A stretch of 64,000 bases of DNA from Stieleria maiorica (lineage in GTDB: Bacteria; Planctomycetota; Planctomycetia; Pirellulales; Pirellulaceae), in the NCBI RefSeq assembly GCF_008035925.1, contig NZ_CP036264.1, forward strand, positions 891,774 through 955,773, in the 5' to 3' direction. A program made the position numbers and the translations under genes. This document shows positions 18,052-27,812 of this stretch, piece after piece. Below the pieces are notes generated by a model. That model did no database searches, was not told the DNA's origin, and was given only the letters and a program-made list of their open reading frames with translations. Numbering within the stretch: position 1 is the stretch's first letter; the number at the start of each line of letters is the position of its first letter.

Positions 18052-20481
18052 TCACGGCCGGTACAGGGTTTCATGCAAATTCAGGACGGCTCGTGCGACG
18101 CTGGACCAGGCTGCACGTTCGGCGTCGGACGCTTCGGCTGGCCACGCAATTGAAACGTCGCTCGGCGTTGCCAGGAACGCCTCACTCGCCGCGGGATCGT
18201 TTTCGAAACGTCCGATTTCACTCTCCAGCAAACTCGCCAGCGTTTCACGTTCCAGGTCACTGGCATCGCGGCCGATCGCGATTCGCATTGCCGTGTCGAT
18301 TCTTGTTTCGATCGCTGCGGCCGATGACTCCGCCGTCCCGCTCTCGCGCAGCACCCTGGCGGCAAAGGCTTTCGCGGCAATCACAAACGTCGGATCGTTC
18401 AACAGTGCCAGCGCTTCCAGCGGCGTGTTGCTGCGTGACCGTGCGGCGGTGCATTCTTCGCGGCTCGGTGCGTCGAGTGCCTTCAGTGTCGGATGCAGGA
18501 ATTGACGCTGCCAATGGGTGTACAGCCCGCGTCGCCATAGCATTCGCCCGCGGTCGTTCGAGTAGATTCGTCGAGGGAAATTCAAATGTCGATAATAACC
18601 TTCCGGCTGGTAGGGCCGAACGCTTCGCCCGCCGACCTGATGGTCCAACAACTCGGACATCTCCAGCACGGCATCACGCACCGTTTCTGCCGGCAGCCGA
18701 TGCCCGGACTGTGACGCCGCCAGGTCGTTGTAGGGATCCTGCGTGCGCCGGGCGTCGTCCATCACCACCGCTTGGCGATACGTTTCGCTGGTCACGATCT
18801 GCCGCACGGTGGCCTTCAGGTCCCAACCGGTTCGAATCAGCACACCGGCCAGATGATCCAGCAAATCCGGGTTCGTCGGCGGTCGGCCCTGGCCGCCGAA
18901 ATCGCCCAGCGTGGGGCTGATCCCGCGGCCGCTGTACAGGTACCACAATCGATTGGCAAACACCCGTGCGGTCAATCCGCCGATGCCGTGGTCGACATCA
19001 AACAACCAATTCGCCAGGTCCAACCGCGTCGCCCGCTGACCCTCGGGTAAGTCGGCGAACGCAGCGATGTCACCCAGGAACTCCGGGACGGCCGGTTGCA
19101 TGACGTCGCCGCTGTCGTCCAGCCAGTTTCCGCGGGGCAAGAAACGCACGGTCCGCGGCTCGATCGCTTTGGTGATCATCGTCCGCTGTTTTCGCGCCAA
19201 AACTGAATCGCGTTCCTTTTCCAGCGACTTCATTCGCTCCGGATCGGAATCCGATTCCGACTGCGCGGCTCGGATTGCGGCATCCAGGTCGGCCAACCGC
19301 ATCCGATCGGTTCGCCCCAGCACATCGATCTCCGGTTCCCTTCGCGTCGGCAGCGCGTTGGTGCCGTTGGTGAAGTGTTTTTCTTCATCGACATCGGCAA
19401 AGAACGCGGCCAGCGAATAAAAGTCTTTGGCCGTGTAGGGGTCGTACTTGTGGTCATGGCACTGCGCGCATCCCATCGTCGCGGCCATCCAGACCGCGGA
19501 AAAGTTTCGCACACGGTCGGCCGCATAGATCGCCAAATACTCTTTCGGCTGCAGCCCGCCCTCGTGCGTCGTTTGCAGCAGCCGGTTGTACCCGCTGGCG
19601 ATCTGTTGCTCGATCGTCGGATTCTCCAGCAAGTCCCCGGCGAGCTGTTCGCGGCTGAATCGATCCAGCGGCATGTTGTCATTGATCGCATCGATCACGT
19701 AGTCGCGGTACGGCGCGATGTTGTGAACCTGGTCGCCGTGATAGCCGACCGTGTCGGCAAAGCGGACCAGGTCCAACCAGTACTGGGCAAATCGTTCGCC
19801 GAATCGTGGCGACGCGAGCAACGCATCGACGCGGCGCGCGTAAGCGTCGGGCCGTTGATCGGCGATGAAGTCCGCGATCTGATCATAGCTGGGGGGAAGC
19901 CCGGTCAAGTCAAAGTAGAGTCGACGCAGCTGATCGCGCCGCGAGGCACGCGGTGCCGGTTGAAGTGGGCTGCGGGCCACTTCGGCTCGCACCAGCCGAT
20001 CGATGCTTCCCGCATCGGGCTCGGCGCCGCGGGGCAATGCGTCGGGGGCATCAAACGCGGCCTCTGGCAATGCGACACGATCCGGTTTGACGTACGCCCA
20101 ATAGGCCTCGTAGGGAGCCCCCGCGTCGATCCAGCGTCGCAAAACCGCCAGCTCCGCCTCGGTGACGCGTTTCCCGGTCTCCGGGGGTGGCATTTGGACA
20201 TCGGGATCGGGATCCACAATCCGTGCGATCAACTCACTTTGGTCGGCCTCGCCCGGCTGGATCGCGTATTCATAAGCGGCTTCGGGTTGGTCCAGTCGCA
20301 GATCGGCCGCCCGATGCGTGTCGTCGGGGCCATGGCAGAAAAAGCACTTGTCGCTCAGGATCGGTCGCACATCACGGTTGAACGACAACGGCCGCTCGCC
20401 CGCCACGGTCATACCCAAGGGCATCAAAGTAACCGTCGCGGCAAGCGAAAGGGTCTGAATGGGAAAAGAGGTCGCGATCAC
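18052..20481 (-). CDS. PSD1 protein: planctomycete cytochrome c + DUF1549 + DUF1553
   Basis: An 809-residue exported protein. A signal peptide (about 1-27) precedes a PSCyt1-type domain with haem-c motif C46-FF-C49-H50 (DVRPILSDKCFFCHGPDDTH). DUF1549 (about 150-375) contains a second C338-AQ-C341-H342 motif with DHKYDPYT, and DUF1553 follows (about 500-760). Two covalent haem sites imply a periplasmic redox role, but the reaction is unknown. It is paired with the downstream DUF1501 gene, as at the left end of the window, where the partner lacks the N-terminal cytochrome domain. Confidence 0.94.
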   Translation of the reverse strand: MIATSFPIQTLSLAATVTLMPLGMTVAGERPLSFNRDVRPILSDKCFFCHGPDDTHRAADLRLDQPEAAYEYAIQPGEADQSELIARIVDPDPDVQMPPPETGKRVTEAELAVLRRWIDAGAPYEAYWAYVKPDRVALPEAAFDAPDALPRGAEPDAGSIDRLVRAEVARSPLQPAPRASRRDQLRRLYFDLTGLPPSYDQIADFIADQRPDAYARRVDALLASPRFGERFAQYWLDLVRFADTVGYHGDQVHNIAPYRDYVIDAINDNMPLDRFSREQLAGDLLENPTIEQQIASGYNRLLQTTHEGGLQPKEYLAIYAADRVRNFSAVWMAATMGCAQCHDHKYDPYTAKDFYSLAAFFADVDEEKHFTNGTNALPTRREPEIDVLGRTDRMRLADLDAAIRAAQSESDSDPERMKSLEKERDSVLARKQRTMITKAIEPRTVRFLPRGNWLDDSGDVMQPAVPEFLGDIAAFADLPEGQRATRLDLANWLFDVDHGIGGLTARVFANRLWYLYSGRGISPTLGDFGGQGRPPTNPDLLDHLAGVLIRTGWDLKATVRQIVTSETYRQAVVMDDARRTQDPYNDLAASQSGHRLPAETVRDAVLEMSELLDHQVGGRSVRPYQPEGYYRHLNFPRRIYSNDRGRMLWRRGLYTHWQRQFLHPTLKALDAPSREECTAARSRSNTPLEALALLNDPTFVIAAKAFAARVLRESGTAESSAAAIETRIDTAMRIAIGRDASDLERETLASLLESEIGRFENDPAASEAFLATPSDVSIAWPAEASDAERAAWSSVARAVLNLHETLYRP

Positions 20482-20563
20482 GAAGCAATCTTGCGGGGGG
20501 AAGGGAAAGGTGGGGAGATCGCCATTTTACCCGCAACACATCCGGCAACACAAATTCGCGGAA

Positions 20564-20600
20564 AACCTGAAACCTGAAACCTGAAACCTGAAACTGAAAA
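20564..20600. repeat. Heptanucleotide tandem repeat (CTGAAAC)n
   Basis: About five consecutive copies of the 7-mer ACCTGAA/CTGAAAC, ending CTGAAACTGAAAACC, between the divergent PSD1 and pgi genes. A short reverse-orientation piece of the same repeat (GTTTCAGGTTTCAGGTTGG-like) is at about 37057-37078, upstream of the DUF1080 gene. Confidence 0.8.
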
Positions 20601-20688
20601 CCACCAACCTGGAACATTACCCCCCAACCGCTAAACTGCCGCTTCCGGCGTCTTCACACCCGACCCCTCGATCCGATCCACCACCACC

Positions 20689-22311
20689 ATGACAGATAGT
20701 CTGACCACAAAGGCCGCTTGGAAAAACTTGAACGCCCACTACGAGCAGATCAAGTCGAAGCATTTGCGGGAGTTGTTTGCCGCTGACCCCCTGCGCGGCA
20801 AAACCTTCTCGCTCGAAGCGGTCGGGTTGTACTTGGATTATTCAAAGAATCGCATCGACGGTGACACCGTTTCGCTGTTGATCGAACTCGCCAAGGCGTC
20901 GGGTTTGCAAGAGCGGATCGAAGCGATGATGAGTGGCGAAAAGATCAACACGACCGAGGACCGCGCGGTGTTGCACACCGCACTGCGGGCGCCGCGAGAC
21001 GCGACGATCGAGCTGGACGGCAAAAACGTCGTCCCCGACGTCCACGCGGTCTTGGACAAGATGGCCGCGTTTTGTGATTCGATCACCAGCGGAAAATGGA
21101 CCGGGCACACGGGCCGGCGGATCCGCAACATCGTCAACGTCGGGATCGGCGGGTCGGACCTGGGGCCGGTGATGGCCTACGAAGCGCTGCGCCACTACAC
21201 CAATCGCGATCTGACGCTGCGGTTCGTTTCCAACGTCGACGGCACCGATTTTGCCGAAGCGACACGCGACTTGGATGCCGCCGAAACGTTGTTCATCATC
21301 GCATCGAAGACGTTCACCACGCAAGAAACGATGACCAACGCGCACACCGCGCGCGGCTGGCTGTTGGAACAACTCGGCGGCGACGATGCGGCCGTCGCCA
21401 AACACTTCGTCGCACTCTCGACCAACGCCGAACAAGTGGCCGCCTTCGGGATCGACACCGACAACATGTTCGGGTTCTGGGACTGGGTCGGTGGACGCTA
21501 TTCGATGGACTCCGCGATCGGGCTTTCCACCATGCTGGCGCTCGGGCCGGATCAGTTCCGCGAGATGCTCGCGGGTTTTCACGAGATGGACCAACACTAC
21601 CGCTCCGCGCCGCTGGAAGAAAACCTGCCGGTGATCCTGGGATTGCTGACCGTCTGGTACACCGATTTCTTCGGCGCCCAAACCACTGCGGTCCTGCCCT
21701 ACGATCAATACCTGAAACGCTTCCCGGCCTACTTGCAACAGTTGACGATGGAAAGCAACGGCAAGTCGGTCACGCTTGCCGGCCAGCGCGTCGATTACGA
21801 CACCAGCCCGATCTATTGGGGCGAACCGGGAACCAATGGCCAACACTCGTTCTATCAGTTGATCCACCAAGGCACGCACTTGATCCCCTGTGACTTCATC
21901 GCCTTTGCCAAGTCGCTCAACCCGATCGGTGACCACCACGACAAGTTGACCGCGAACGTGTTCGCCCAAGGCGAGGCGCTGGCGATGGGCAAGACGCGTG
22001 ACGAGGTCTTGGCCGAAGGCACGTCCGAGGAGCTCGCCCCGCACCGCGTGTTCGAAGGCAACCGCCCGTCCAACACGCTGCTGATTGAAAAACTGACACC
22101 GACCGTGCTCGGCAAACTGGTCGCACTGTATGAACACAGCGTGTTCACCCAAGGCGCAATCTGGCAGGTCAACCCGTTCGATCAATGGGGCGTCGAGCTG
22201 GGCAAGGTGCTGGCCAAAAAGATCGTCCCCGAACTCGAGTCCGCCGACGCCCCGCTGGATCACGACAGCAGCACCAACACGCTGATCGAGCGTTATCGTT
22301 CGCTGAAGTAA
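20689..22311 (+). CDS. pgi: Glucose-6-phosphate isomerase
   Basis: A 540-residue cytoplasmic enzyme interconverting glucose-6-phosphate and fructose-6-phosphate. Seen: the phosphate-binding motif [45 protein letters not shown], the signature region [25 protein letters not shown], the catalytic-His region [12 protein letters not shown] and the C-terminal [16 protein letters not shown]. Length matches the long bacterial form. It is divergent from PSD1 and alone on the plus strand. Confidence 0.98.
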   Translation: MTDSLTTKAAWKNLNAHYEQIKSKHLRELFAADPLRGKTFSLEAVGLYLDYSKNRIDGDTVSLLIELAKASGLQERIEAMMSGEKINTTEDRAVLHTALRAPRDATIELDGKNVVPDVHAVLDKMAAFCDSITSGKWTGHTGRRIRNIVNVGIGGSDLGPVMAYEALRHYTNRDLTLRFVSNVDGTDFAEATRDLDAAETLFIIASKTFTTQETMTNAHTARGWLLEQLGGDDAAVAKHFVALSTNAEQVAAFGIDTDNMFGFWDWVGGRYSMDSAIGLSTMLALGPDQFREMLAGFHEMDQHYRSAPLEENLPVILGLLTVWYTDFFGAQTTAVLPYDQYLKRFPAYLQQLTMESNGKSVTLAGQRVDYDTSPIYWGEPGTNGQHSFYQLIHQGTHLIPCDFIAFAKSLNPIGDHHDKLTANVFAQGEALAMGKTRDEVLAEGTSEELAPHRVFEGNRPSNTLLIEKLTPTVLGKLVALYEHSVFTQGAIWQVNPFDQWGVELGKVLAKKIVPELESADAPLDHDSSTNTLIERYRSLK

Positions 22312-22799
22312 ATGACCGTGCGCTCCGAATGTCGCCGTGTTCTCCGAACTCGGCGCGGGCGCGACAAAGCAAGCCTTGGCACCTCATCTATATTTTCTCC
22401 CTCTGACCGTCGATATGTATTACTGATGGATTCAGTTGCTTTTGTTCCGTGTGTCATCAAAGATCACTACGCTCGGTTCGCCAACGGCGATCTACAACTT
22501 AGCCTGGGGTTGCGGTCACTCCGCTGCGCTCGTTCCCTGACCCCAGGCTATGGATGTGCATGCCCTTTGGGCAAGTGCTGCGGAATGAATTCCGCAGCAA
22601 AGTAAAACAGCCTTCTGGGCTAACAAAGAAGATCGATGATCACCACTGAGCGGTACTAACCAAAAAGTCGCTCACTTATACAATCGACCTCGCAAGAGGA
22701 CGGCGACTGAGGACGTGCGACAATTGACCGGCTGCCCGTGGGGATTGCAGACGTCTATCATTCAATCGTCGCAATCCTTCACGTGCTTCAATCTTCAAC
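22312..22799. other. Gene-free stretch with a palindromic repeat
   Basis: 488 bp between pgi and cydA. 22501-22549 is a hairpin with perfect 10-bp ends (AGCCTGGGGT / ACCCCAGGCT) and a 29-nt loop; its position downstream of pgi would suit transcript-end protection. No RNA gene or further ORF was recognised. The last ~150 bp should hold the cydA promoter; no clear Shine-Dalgarno site precedes 22800. Confidence 0.5.
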
Positions 22800-24275
22800 A
22801 TGATGGACGTCGAACTACTCAGTCGGCTGCAGTTTGCCGGAACGATCATGTTCCACTATCTGTTCCCGCCGCTTTCGATCGGGCTGGGGCTGCAGCTGTT
22901 CCTGTGTGAATTGGCGTACGTCCGCACCGGTCACCCGGCGTGGGAATCGGCGGCACGGTTCTGGACCCGCGTCTTCGCGGTGAATTTTGCGATGGGTGTC
23001 GCGACCGGGATCGTGATGGAGTTCGAGTTCGGGACGAATTGGGCGGCCTATTCGCGGTTCGTCGGTGACGTCTTCGGATCCGCGCTGGCCGCCGAAGGCA
23101 TTTTTGCGTTTTTTTTGGAGAGCGGGTTTCTGGCCATCTTGGTGTTCGGCTGGGATCGCGTCGGCCCGAAGATGCACCTGTTCAGCACGTTGATGGTGTT
23201 TCTGGGGTCGGTGTTCAGCGCCGTCTGGATCGTGATCGCCAACAGTTGGCAGCAAACGCCGGCGGGATACCACATCGTTTGGCAAGAGATCCAAGGGGAA
23301 AGCGTCCCGAGAGCCGAAGTCACCGATTTCTGGGCGATGGTCTTTAACCCGTCGTCGGTGGACCGCTTGACGCATACGCTGATCGGGGCCTTGGTGCTGG
23401 GCGCCTTCTTCGTCGCTTCGGTGTGCTCGTTCTATCTGTTGAAACAGCGGCATGAAGAGGTCGCGCGGCGTTGTCTTTCGATCGCCCTGCCCAGCGCGCT
23501 GGTGTTTACCTTGCTTGCCGCGATCACCGGACACGACTCGGCGCAGAAATTGGTCGAAACCCAACCGGCCAAGCTGGCGGCGATGGAGGCGCATTTTGAA
23601 ACCACCGACCAGCCGACGGGATTGTATTTATTCGGATGGCCGGACGCCGAAAACGAAACGGTCCACTTCGGGGTCCGCGTGCCCTGGTTGCTCAGTTTGA
23701 TGGTCTACAACGATCCCCGCAAACCGGTTCCGGGAATGGATCAAATCCCCGAATCCGATCGCCCGCCGGTTTGGTTGCCGTTTCAAATGTTCCACCTGAT
23801 GGTCAGCCTGGGCACGATGATGATCGTTGCCGCGGGGCTGGCGTGTTGGACGTGGTACCGGAAAACGTACCAGCACCATTGCTGGCTGATGTGGGCGATC
23901 GTGCTGATGCCGCTGGCGGCGATGACGGCCAACCAGGCTGGCTGGATCACCGCCGAAGTCGGACGGCAACCCTGGATCGTGCACCCGTCGATCCAAGACG
24001 GCGTGGAGATGATGGGATTGAGAACCAAGGACGGGCTCAGCGAATCGGTCACCGCCCAGCAGGTGCTCAGCTCGATCGTGATGTTCGCCGTCATCTATTC
24101 ACTGTTGTTTGCCGTCTGGATCTTTGTGCTCAATAGCAAGATTCAACACGGCCCGGAAACCATGGACGAGCTTGCCAAACGAAAACGAGATCGGGCCGCA
24201 TCAAAGATGTCCGAGCGGATCGCCCACGGCGGCACCGGGCGTGGCGGCGGGCTGATGGAGGATGAAGCGGGCTGA
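22800..24275 (+). CDS. cydA: Cytochrome bd-type quinol oxidase subunit I
   Basis: A 491-residue integral membrane subunit carrying haems b558, b595 and d, which oxidises quinol and reduces oxygen. The haem-ligand His19 is in MFHYLFPPLSIGLG; a second ligand His lies in DRLTHTLIGALVLGAFF and the ligand Met in FQMFHLMVSLG. AEVGRQPW is the conserved signature. The Q-loop is shorter than in E. coli CydA (522 residues), as in the short-Q-loop, often cyanide-insensitive (CioA-like) group. The stop shares one base with the cydB start. A Gly/Lys-rich cytoplasmic tail ends the protein. No cydX or cydDC was found here. Confidence 0.96.
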   Translation: MMDVELLSRLQFAGTIMFHYLFPPLSIGLGLQLFLCELAYVRTGHPAWESAARFWTRVFAVNFAMGVATGIVMEFEFGTNWAAYSRFVGDVFGSALAAEGIFAFFLESGFLAILVFGWDRVGPKMHLFSTLMVFLGSVFSAVWIVIANSWQQTPAGYHIVWQEIQGESVPRAEVTDFWAMVFNPSSVDRLTHTLIGALVLGAFFVASVCSFYLLKQRHEEVARRCLSIALPSALVFTLLAAITGHDSAQKLVETQPAKLAAMEAHFETTDQPTGLYLFGWPDAENETVHFGVRVPWLLSLMVYNDPRKPVPGMDQIPESDRPPVWLPFQMFHLMVSLGTMMIVAAGLACWTWYRKTYQHHCWLMWAIVLMPLAAMTANQAGWITAEVGRQPWIVHPSIQDGVEMMGLRTKDGLSESVTAQQVLSSIVMFAVIYSLLFAVWIFVLNSKIQHGPETMDELAKRKRDRAASKMSERIAHGGTGRGGGLMEDEAG

Positions 24276-25303
24276 TGAGTTATGACACGATCACCCTGGT
24301 TTGGTTCTTTCTGTTGGGCGTCCTGCTGACCGGTTACGCGATCCTGGACGGGTTCGACCTGGGCGTCGGCATCCTGCATCCGTTCATCGCCAAGACCGAT
24401 CGCGAGCGACGGTTGGTGATGAACTCGATCGGGCCGCTATGGGACGGAAACGAAGTCTGGCTGGTGACCTTCGGCGGCGCATTGTTCGCCGCGTTTCCGA
24501 ACGCTTATGCCACAGTGTTCAGCAGCTTCTACGCCGCGTTTCATCTGTTGCTGACCTGTTTGATCGGCCGCGCGGTCAGTTTGGAATTTCGCTCCAAAGT
24601 GCACTCGCCGGCATGGCGGCGGTTCTGGGACGCCGGGTTCTTTCTATCGTCGATCACCGCGGCGGCACTCTTGGGGATCGCCGGCGGCAACGTGATGGGC
24701 GGCATGCAGGTCGGTCCGATGTTCCAGTACCAGGGCGGATTATTGGACCAGCTGTATTGGTACCCGCTGCTGGTCGGGGCGTTGACCGTGTCCCTGTTCG
24801 CGCTGCACGGGGCGATCTATTTGTTCCTCAAGACCGAAGACGAATTGCAACAACGGGTGCGGAGCCGGATCCTGCCGCTGTTCTATTGTTTTGCATTCCT
24901 GTACGCCGCGGTCACACTGGCGACCTGGGTCCATGTCCCACACGCGACCGAGACCCTTTCGCGACACCCCTGGCTGTGGATCGTTCCGGTGCTGAACGCA
25001 TTGGCGGTGTTGAACATCCCGCGCGCGATGCATCTGGGTAAACCCGGTTATGCGTTCTTCACGTCGTCGATGGTCATCGCGGCGCTGGCGTCGTTGTTCA
25101 GCGTCGCGATCTTCCCCAACTTCGTGCTTTCGACGATCGATCCGGCCTACAGCGTGACGCTGGAAAACGCGCGCAGCAGCCATCAAACACTGATCACGAT
25201 GCTATGGATCGCCATGATCGGCATGCCCTGCGTGGCCAGCTACACGATCACGATCTACTGGATCTTCCGCGGCAAGGTGCAACTGGATTCGAACAGCTAC
25301 TAA
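24275..25303 (+). CDS. cydB: Cytochrome bd-type quinol oxidase subunit II
   Basis: A 342-residue subunit with about eight to nine membrane helices that pairs with CydA. The N-terminal motif GYAILDGFDLGVGILHPFIA and the following GPLWDGNEVWLVTFGGALFA are diagnostic. ATG 24275-24277 overlaps the cydA TGA (24273-24275), giving translational coupling. It is followed by an intergenic region packed with palindromic repeats. Confidence 0.97.
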   Translation: MSYDTITLVWFFLLGVLLTGYAILDGFDLGVGILHPFIAKTDRERRLVMNSIGPLWDGNEVWLVTFGGALFAAFPNAYATVFSSFYAAFHLLLTCLIGRAVSLEFRSKVHSPAWRRFWDAGFFLSSITAAALLGIAGGNVMGGMQVGPMFQYQGGLLDQLYWYPLLVGALTVSLFALHGAIYLFLKTEDELQQRVRSRILPLFYCFAFLYAAVTLATWVHVPHATETLSRHPWLWIVPVLNALAVLNIPRAMHLGKPGYAFFTSSMVIAALASLFSVAIFPNFVLSTIDPAYSVTLENARSSHQTLITMLWIAMIGMPCVASYTITIYWIFRGKVQLDSNSY

Positions 25304-25687
25304 GCGGCCCGCGCCACTTTGCACAAGAAACATTGTGAATCGCCGGTCAATCGTAGCTACCTTCGCCAGAAGGTGGATCCCCGGGGTTTTCCACGCTCTG
25401 GCGAGCGTAGCTACGTCAAAGATGGCGCTGTCCAGCTAGGTGGCCTGTCGGAACATGAAGGTTTGGTGAATCGCTGCGGTGTGGCTTGACCGTTGGTGAA
25501 CGATGGTTTTTTTAGGTGGCATTTCTAAATCCCCTCTCATTCTTAAAGAGCGTAAAAAGCTCAAGTCGGTCCTGGCTCCCTTCTCCCCCGGCCTTGCGGG
25601 GGAGAAGGGCTGGGGATGAGGGGGCAGCATCGTGGTCCAGTCAAACGACGCGGCCCGCCGTTGATACAGTAGCCCCGCACCCCAACC
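25304..25687. repeat. Gene-free stretch: family A element and a strong hairpin
   Basis: 25312-25437 is a family A element: GCGCCACTTTG near the left, core inverted repeats GTAGCTACCTTCGCCAGAAG and GCTCTGGCGAGCGTAGCTAC, and the right end GCGCTGTCCAGC followed by TA. 25578-25609 is a perfect 12-bp stem (CCCTTCTCCCCC / GGGGGAGAAGGG) with an 8-nt loop, 79 bp before the next gene's start; it could act as a terminator or attenuator but lacks a T-run. Confidence 0.75.
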
Positions 25688-27541
25688 TTGAATCGCTACA
25701 CCATCCCCGCCTGCCTGATTGCGTTGTCGCTGGTCATCTACCTGCAGGCAACCGGTTTTCAGTTCGTCGCGTTTGATGATGCGGAATATGTCAGCCGCAA
25801 CCTTAACGTCCAAAACGGGATCAACGCCTCCGATGTGACCTGGGCATTGACCACGACACGAATGGGCAATTGGCACCCGCTTCTGTGGTGGTCCTTCCAA
25901 CTGGATTCCCAGCTGTACGGCAACGGCCCGTTCGGGTTTCACCTGACCAATGTGATCCTGCACTCGCTGTCGGTGGTGGTCTTGTTTATCGCGCTCAAAA
26001 CATTGGGGCTGCGAGACGTAATGGCGGCGGCGGTTGTCGTGCTGTTCTGCGTCCACCCGCTGAACGTCGAATCGGTGGCCTGGGTCGCCGAACGCAAGGG
26101 TACGCTCAGCACCCTGTTTTGGATGCTCGGGATGCTGGCCTATGGTCACTACGCACGGCGATCGAGTCCGCTGCGGATGGTCGCCGTGTTTCTGTGCATG
26201 ACGGCGGGGCTGATGTCCAAACCTTCGTTGCTGACGTTCCCCTTCGCAATGATGCTGCTGGACGTCTGGCCGCTCTACCGGATCCGATTCCGCGGGGGCG
26301 GCGAGAACGAACCATCCGATCCGATGCTGTCGGCCGAGAACGCCGGAGACGCCCCCAAACCAATCTCCTTGACGCGGAGCGTGCTCGAGAAGTCCCCGCT
26401 GTTTCTGTTGAGTCTGGTGTTCTTCTTCATCGCCTTGTCCGCCCAGGAAAGCACGGGCGCGGTTGCGACGTTGGACGCGGTGCCGCTAAGGGATCGGCTC
26501 TTACAGATTCCCTGTGCGTACGTGATCTACCTGTGGCGTTTGGTGATGCCGATCGGACTGACGGTCGGCGTGTTGCCGCCCCGCGATGGAATTCCGGTCG
26601 GGATCGCGCTACTGGCCGCTGCCGTCCTGACCGGGATTTCGATCTACGCCTGGCGACAGAAGGTCCGTGTCCCGGTTTTGTTTGTCGGCTGGTTTTGGTT
26701 CATCGGAACGATGTTCCCCACCTCCGGAATCGTTCCCATCGGCATTCAATGGATGGCAGATCGTTACACGTACGTCCCGAATGTCGGGTTGTTTTTGTTG
26801 GCCGCGGCGGCGTGCCTTCAGCTTGTCAGCCGGTTTTCGATCTCGTTCCCAAAATCATTGGCCGCCGGCATGCTGATCACAGCAGGTCTCGTCACGCTGT
26901 CGGTTTTCCAAGCACGTCACTGGCGTGATTCCGAGACGTTGCTGAATCAAGTAATAAGCGTCGACCCGGACAACAGCTGGGCGCATGCGAATCTGGCGGG
27001 GACGTTGATCGATGAGGGGAAATACCAGGAAGCGCTTCTTCATGCCGAAGCGGCCGTCGGTGCTGGGACCAACTCGACCCAGGTGCGTAATCCTGTTGCC
27101 GTCTACAATGTTGCGTTGTGCAAGGCAAAACTGGGGAGGACCCGTGAAGCGATCGACGGTTTTGCCAGGGTGATCGAAATCGACCCGTCGTTTGCTGCGG
27201 CGTTTCTGAACCTCGGAAACTTGCTCCGACGGTCCGACGCCTCGCGAGCAGAAGCATGTTACCGCGAAGCGATCCGGTTGAAGAGCGATTACGCGGAAGC
27301 ACACAACAATTTAGGCGGCGTGATCTCGTCTCGCTCCCCGCGGGAGGCGAGAGAGCATTTTGAAACTTCGCTGCGGATCTGGCCGGACAACCCCGATGCG
27401 CACACGAATCTCGGCAATCTGTACGCCCGAGAAGGCAACTATCAAAAAGCGATCGAGTGCTACAAGGCGTCGCTGAGATTGCAAGGCGACCACGTGGTCG
27501 CCCTGCAAAACCTAAAAGTGCTCACAAACCTGAAAGACTAG
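25688..27541 (+). CDS. TMTC-like polytopic membrane protein with C-terminal TPR repeats
   Basis: A 617-residue protein. The start is a TTG preceded in frame by a TAG, so it cannot begin much earlier. The first ~410 residues form about ten or eleven membrane helices with the GT-C-like hallmarks FQFVAFDDAEYVSRN, NWHPLLWWSFQLDSQLYG, HPLNVESVAWVAERKGTLS and FPTSGIVPIGIQWMADRY. Five or so TPR units follow from about residue 425 (DNSWAHANLAGTLIDEGKY, AHNNLGGVISSRS, AHTNLGNLYAREGNYQKAIE). Related eukaryotic TMTC proteins are O-mannosyltransferases; in bacteria the substrate is unknown. The stop codon TAG (27539-27541) spans the left boundary of the family A element. Confidence 0.85.
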   Translation: MNRYTIPACLIALSLVIYLQATGFQFVAFDDAEYVSRNLNVQNGINASDVTWALTTTRMGNWHPLLWWSFQLDSQLYGNGPFGFHLTNVILHSLSVVVLFIALKTLGLRDVMAAAVVVLFCVHPLNVESVAWVAERKGTLSTLFWMLGMLAYGHYARRSSPLRMVAVFLCMTAGLMSKPSLLTFPFAMMLLDVWPLYRIRFRGGGENEPSDPMLSAENAGDAPKPISLTRSVLEKSPLFLLSLVFFFIALSAQESTGAVATLDAVPLRDRLLQIPCAYVIYLWRLVMPIGLTVGVLPPRDGIPVGIALLAAAVLTGISIYAWRQKVRVPVLFVGWFWFIGTMFPTSGIVPIGIQWMADRYTYVPNVGLFLLAAAACLQLVSRFSISFPKSLAAGMLITAGLVTLSVFQARHWRDSETLLNQVISVDPDNSWAHANLAGTLIDEGKYQEALLHAEAAVGAGTNSTQVRNPVAVYNVALCKAKLGRTREAIDGFARVIEIDPSFAAAFLNLGNLLRRSDASRAEACYREAIRLKSDYAEAHNNLGGVISSRSPREAREHFETSLRIWPDNPDAHTNLGNLYAREGNYQKAIECYKASLRLQGDHVVALQNLKVLTNLKD

Positions 27542-27673
27542 CTGGACAGTGCCACTTTGCTCAAGAAACACCGTGAATCGCCGGTCGAACGTAGCTACCT
27601 TCGCCAGAAGGTGGATCCCCGGGGTTTCCCACGCTCTGGCGAGCGTAGCTACGCCAAAGTGGCGCTGTCCAGT
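27541..27673. mobile_element. MITE-like element, family A (complete copy)
   Basis: A 133-bp non-coding element flanked by TA on both sides (27539-27540 and 27674-27675). Terminal inverted repeats are GCTGGACAGTGCCACTTTG and, read on the other strand, ACTGGACAGCGCCACTTTG (two mismatches). An inner palindrome GTAGCTACCTTCGCCAGAAG ... CTGGCGAGCGTAGCTAC makes the whole a long hairpin. TA flanks suggest mobilisation by an IS630/Tc1-mariner-type transposase (inference; none is encoded in this window). Related copies: 25312-25437, 17912-17973, 2462-2489, 45379-45405. Confidence 0.75.
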
Positions 27674-27675
27674 TA

Positions 27676-27805
27676 GGCTTTGTCCCTAAACCCGGCAAGG
27701 GGCGTATGTGGTAGCGGAATTCGCCAAGAATTTCGGCTTTTCCCGTGTGGACTGCTGCGAGCCGAAAGCCTTGGCGGCTTCCGCTACGGGTTTAGGTACA
27801 AAGCC
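27676..27805 (+). mobile_element. MITE-like element, family B (complete copy 1)
   Basis: A 130-bp element with termini GGCTTTGTCCCTAAACCCG and CGGGTTTAGGTACAAAGCC and inner palindrome GTAGCGGAATTCGCCAAGAA / AAGCCTTGGCGGCTTCCGCT. It begins directly after the TA that closes the family A element, and ends 8 bp from the stop codon of the gene at 27813. A reverse-oriented copy of exactly the same length is at 53726-53855; many shorter relics occur elsewhere. Confidence 0.8.
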
Positions 27806-27812
27806 CGGACGT

